32,718 nt of DNA from Thermoplasmata archaeon (GTDB lineage: Archaea > Thermoplasmatota > Thermoplasmata > Thermoplasmatales > Thermoplasmataceae). Location: contig JAKAWU010000011.1 in the NCBI GenBank assembly GCA_021816965.1, forward strand, positions 1-32,718, read 5' to 3'. The number at the start of each line of letters is the position of its first letter. The stretch's first letter is position 1. The position numbers and the translations under genes were made by a program. This document shows positions 32,082 to 32,718 of the stretch, in pieces. Under the pieces are notes generated by a model, which was not told where the DNA came from, did no database searches, and worked only from the letters and a program-made list of their open reading frames with translations.

Positions 32082-32600
32082 CTAAAGTATTATGAGTCCC
32101 TTGATGCATGGACTCTGTTTTATTTTTGATATTATTTCCGGGCTTAGAGGCGTATCTGTGACTATCTTTGCCCTTGGCTCTTCTGTTATTATCGGGTCCT
32201 GTACTATGACCTGCCTTATTCCTACTCCACTGTCTGCTATGATCTTCAGAGCATTGCTGATAATTCCAGGTTTTGTGGCATCCTCAGGTATTATTTCTAT
32301 GACTCCGAGATTCATGAGCTTCGAGCTTGCACTGCTCAGATCAGCAATAGCCGTAAGTTTGGAGAAGAAGCCAAGAAGTGTTTTGTCGTTCACAATCTTG
32401 GTCACGACCTGTATGACAACTCTCTTATCCACCCCTACTGACATTGCAAGGGAGTTTGACCTCACTTCCACTGACCCGCAGAATATGCCGAATTCATTGT
32501 CATATTTTTCCTTCACTGAGAAACCGTAATTCATAAGGTATTTGACCACTGTAAGTTGTGAATGATATTTTCCAAAGGCATTGTTAATTACATCCCACAT
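32082..32600 (-). CDS. HTH and ACT-domain regulator (COG1707-like)
   Basis: 172 residues. The N-terminal part (MWDVINNAFGKYHSQLTVV, then a segment ending in CGSVEV) followed by SNSLAMSVGVDKRVVIQVVTKI forms an HTH module. The C-terminal 80 residues (LGVIEIIPEDATKPGIISNALKI, shown in part, to VQDPIITEEPRAKIVTD) form an ACT-type ligand domain. This is the layout of a broadly conserved archaeal family thought to sense amino acids; the ligand is unknown. The start at 32600 is preferred because homologues, as I recall, begin MWEE and because GGTGG lies just upstream. ATGs at 32621 and 32633 would overlap the preceding gene. It starts 10 bp after the upstream stop, in one operon with sepF. Confidence 0.78.
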   Translation of the reverse strand: MWDVINNAFGKYHSQLTVVKYLMNYGFSVKEKYDNEFGIFCGSVEVRSNSLAMSVGVDKRVVIQVVTKIVNDKTLLGFFSKLTAIADLSSASSKLMNLGVIEIIPEDATKPGIISNALKIIADSGVGIRQVIVQDPIITEEPRAKIVTDTPLSPEIISKIKQSPCIKGLIIL

Positions 32601-32610
32601 GTTTCCACCG

Positions 32611-32718
32611 TTAAGTTCCATCCGAAATCCCATCTTCCGACACCTGTATCACCGCTTCACCCTCAGGGAGATATGGTGAATCAATCAGCCTTGCTATTCT
32701 TTTTCCCGCCTTTCCCTT
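32611..32718 (-). CDS. C-terminal end of an unidentified gene, cut by the window edge
   Basis: The frame open from base 32718 to a TAA at 32611-32613 encodes 35 residues, including [19 protein letters not shown] and ending SEDGISDGT. The frame is uninterrupted, ends 10 bp before the ACT-domain gene and lies on the same strand, so it is very likely the upstream gene of that operon. The fragment is too short for me to name the family. Confidence 0.6.
   Translation of the reverse strand, partial: KGKAGKRIARLIDSPYLPEGEAVIQVSEDGISDGT

Overview
The window looks like chromosomal DNA of an acidophilic archaeon of the class Thermoplasmata, probably Thermoplasmatales. The evidence is the nurA-herA-mre11-rad50 operon, an archaeal SepF, a short-chain-type threonine dehydrogenase, and large secreted proteases of two acid-loving families (thermopsin A5 and sedolisin S53). 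In addition, TATA boxes lie about 26 bp upstream of many start codons with almost no leader, the leaderless promoter style of this group. I see no rRNA, tRNA, CRISPR array or intact insertion sequence.

Layout. (1) 1-682: ribose-phosphate pyrophosphokinase, cut by the left edge. (2) 899-5951, minus strand: a compact iron-sulfur assembly operon transcribed sufC-sufB-sufD-sufS-sufU. It diverges from a SufR-like regulator (6038-6697), with a palindrome over the sufC TATA box. (3) 6701-7630: threonine dehydrogenase, followed by a 639-bp gap without a convincing gene. (4) 8270-14573, minus strand: the end-resection operon nurA-herA-mre11-rad50, whose promoter TATA box sits between perfect 8-bp inverted repeats. 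(5) 14686-17901: a PLD-nuclease/helicase/DUF3427-type protein that resembles restriction or defence factors. (6) 18072-29617: a surface-protein island with a thermopsin, a TrmB-family regulator, a giant S53 protease and a large single-pass membrane protein. The three big proteins share the same roughly 75-residue extracellular repeat. (7) 29623-30471: a Ras/Rab-like small GTPase, convergent with the membrane protein, whose cytoplasmic tail looks like a longin/roadblock-type domain. (8) 30702-31691: a phosphosulfolactate-synthase-like protein fused to a winged helix. (9) 31696-32718, minus strand: SepF, an HTH-ACT regulator and the 3' end of an unidentified gene.

How the parts may work together. 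The Suf genes form a self-contained cluster assembly line under a cluster-sensing regulator. NurA, HerA, Mre11 and Rad50 process broken DNA ends. The thermopsin and S53 genes share an upstream motif (GTTCA-N5-AACACACAA) and flank a TrmB regulator, so they may be one acid-protease regulon for peptide scavenging. The most interesting candidate for an undescribed system is the membrane repeat protein plus the Ras-like GTPase: a possible archaeal route from a surface receptor to a small GTPase. That link is inferred from gene adjacency and domain type only.
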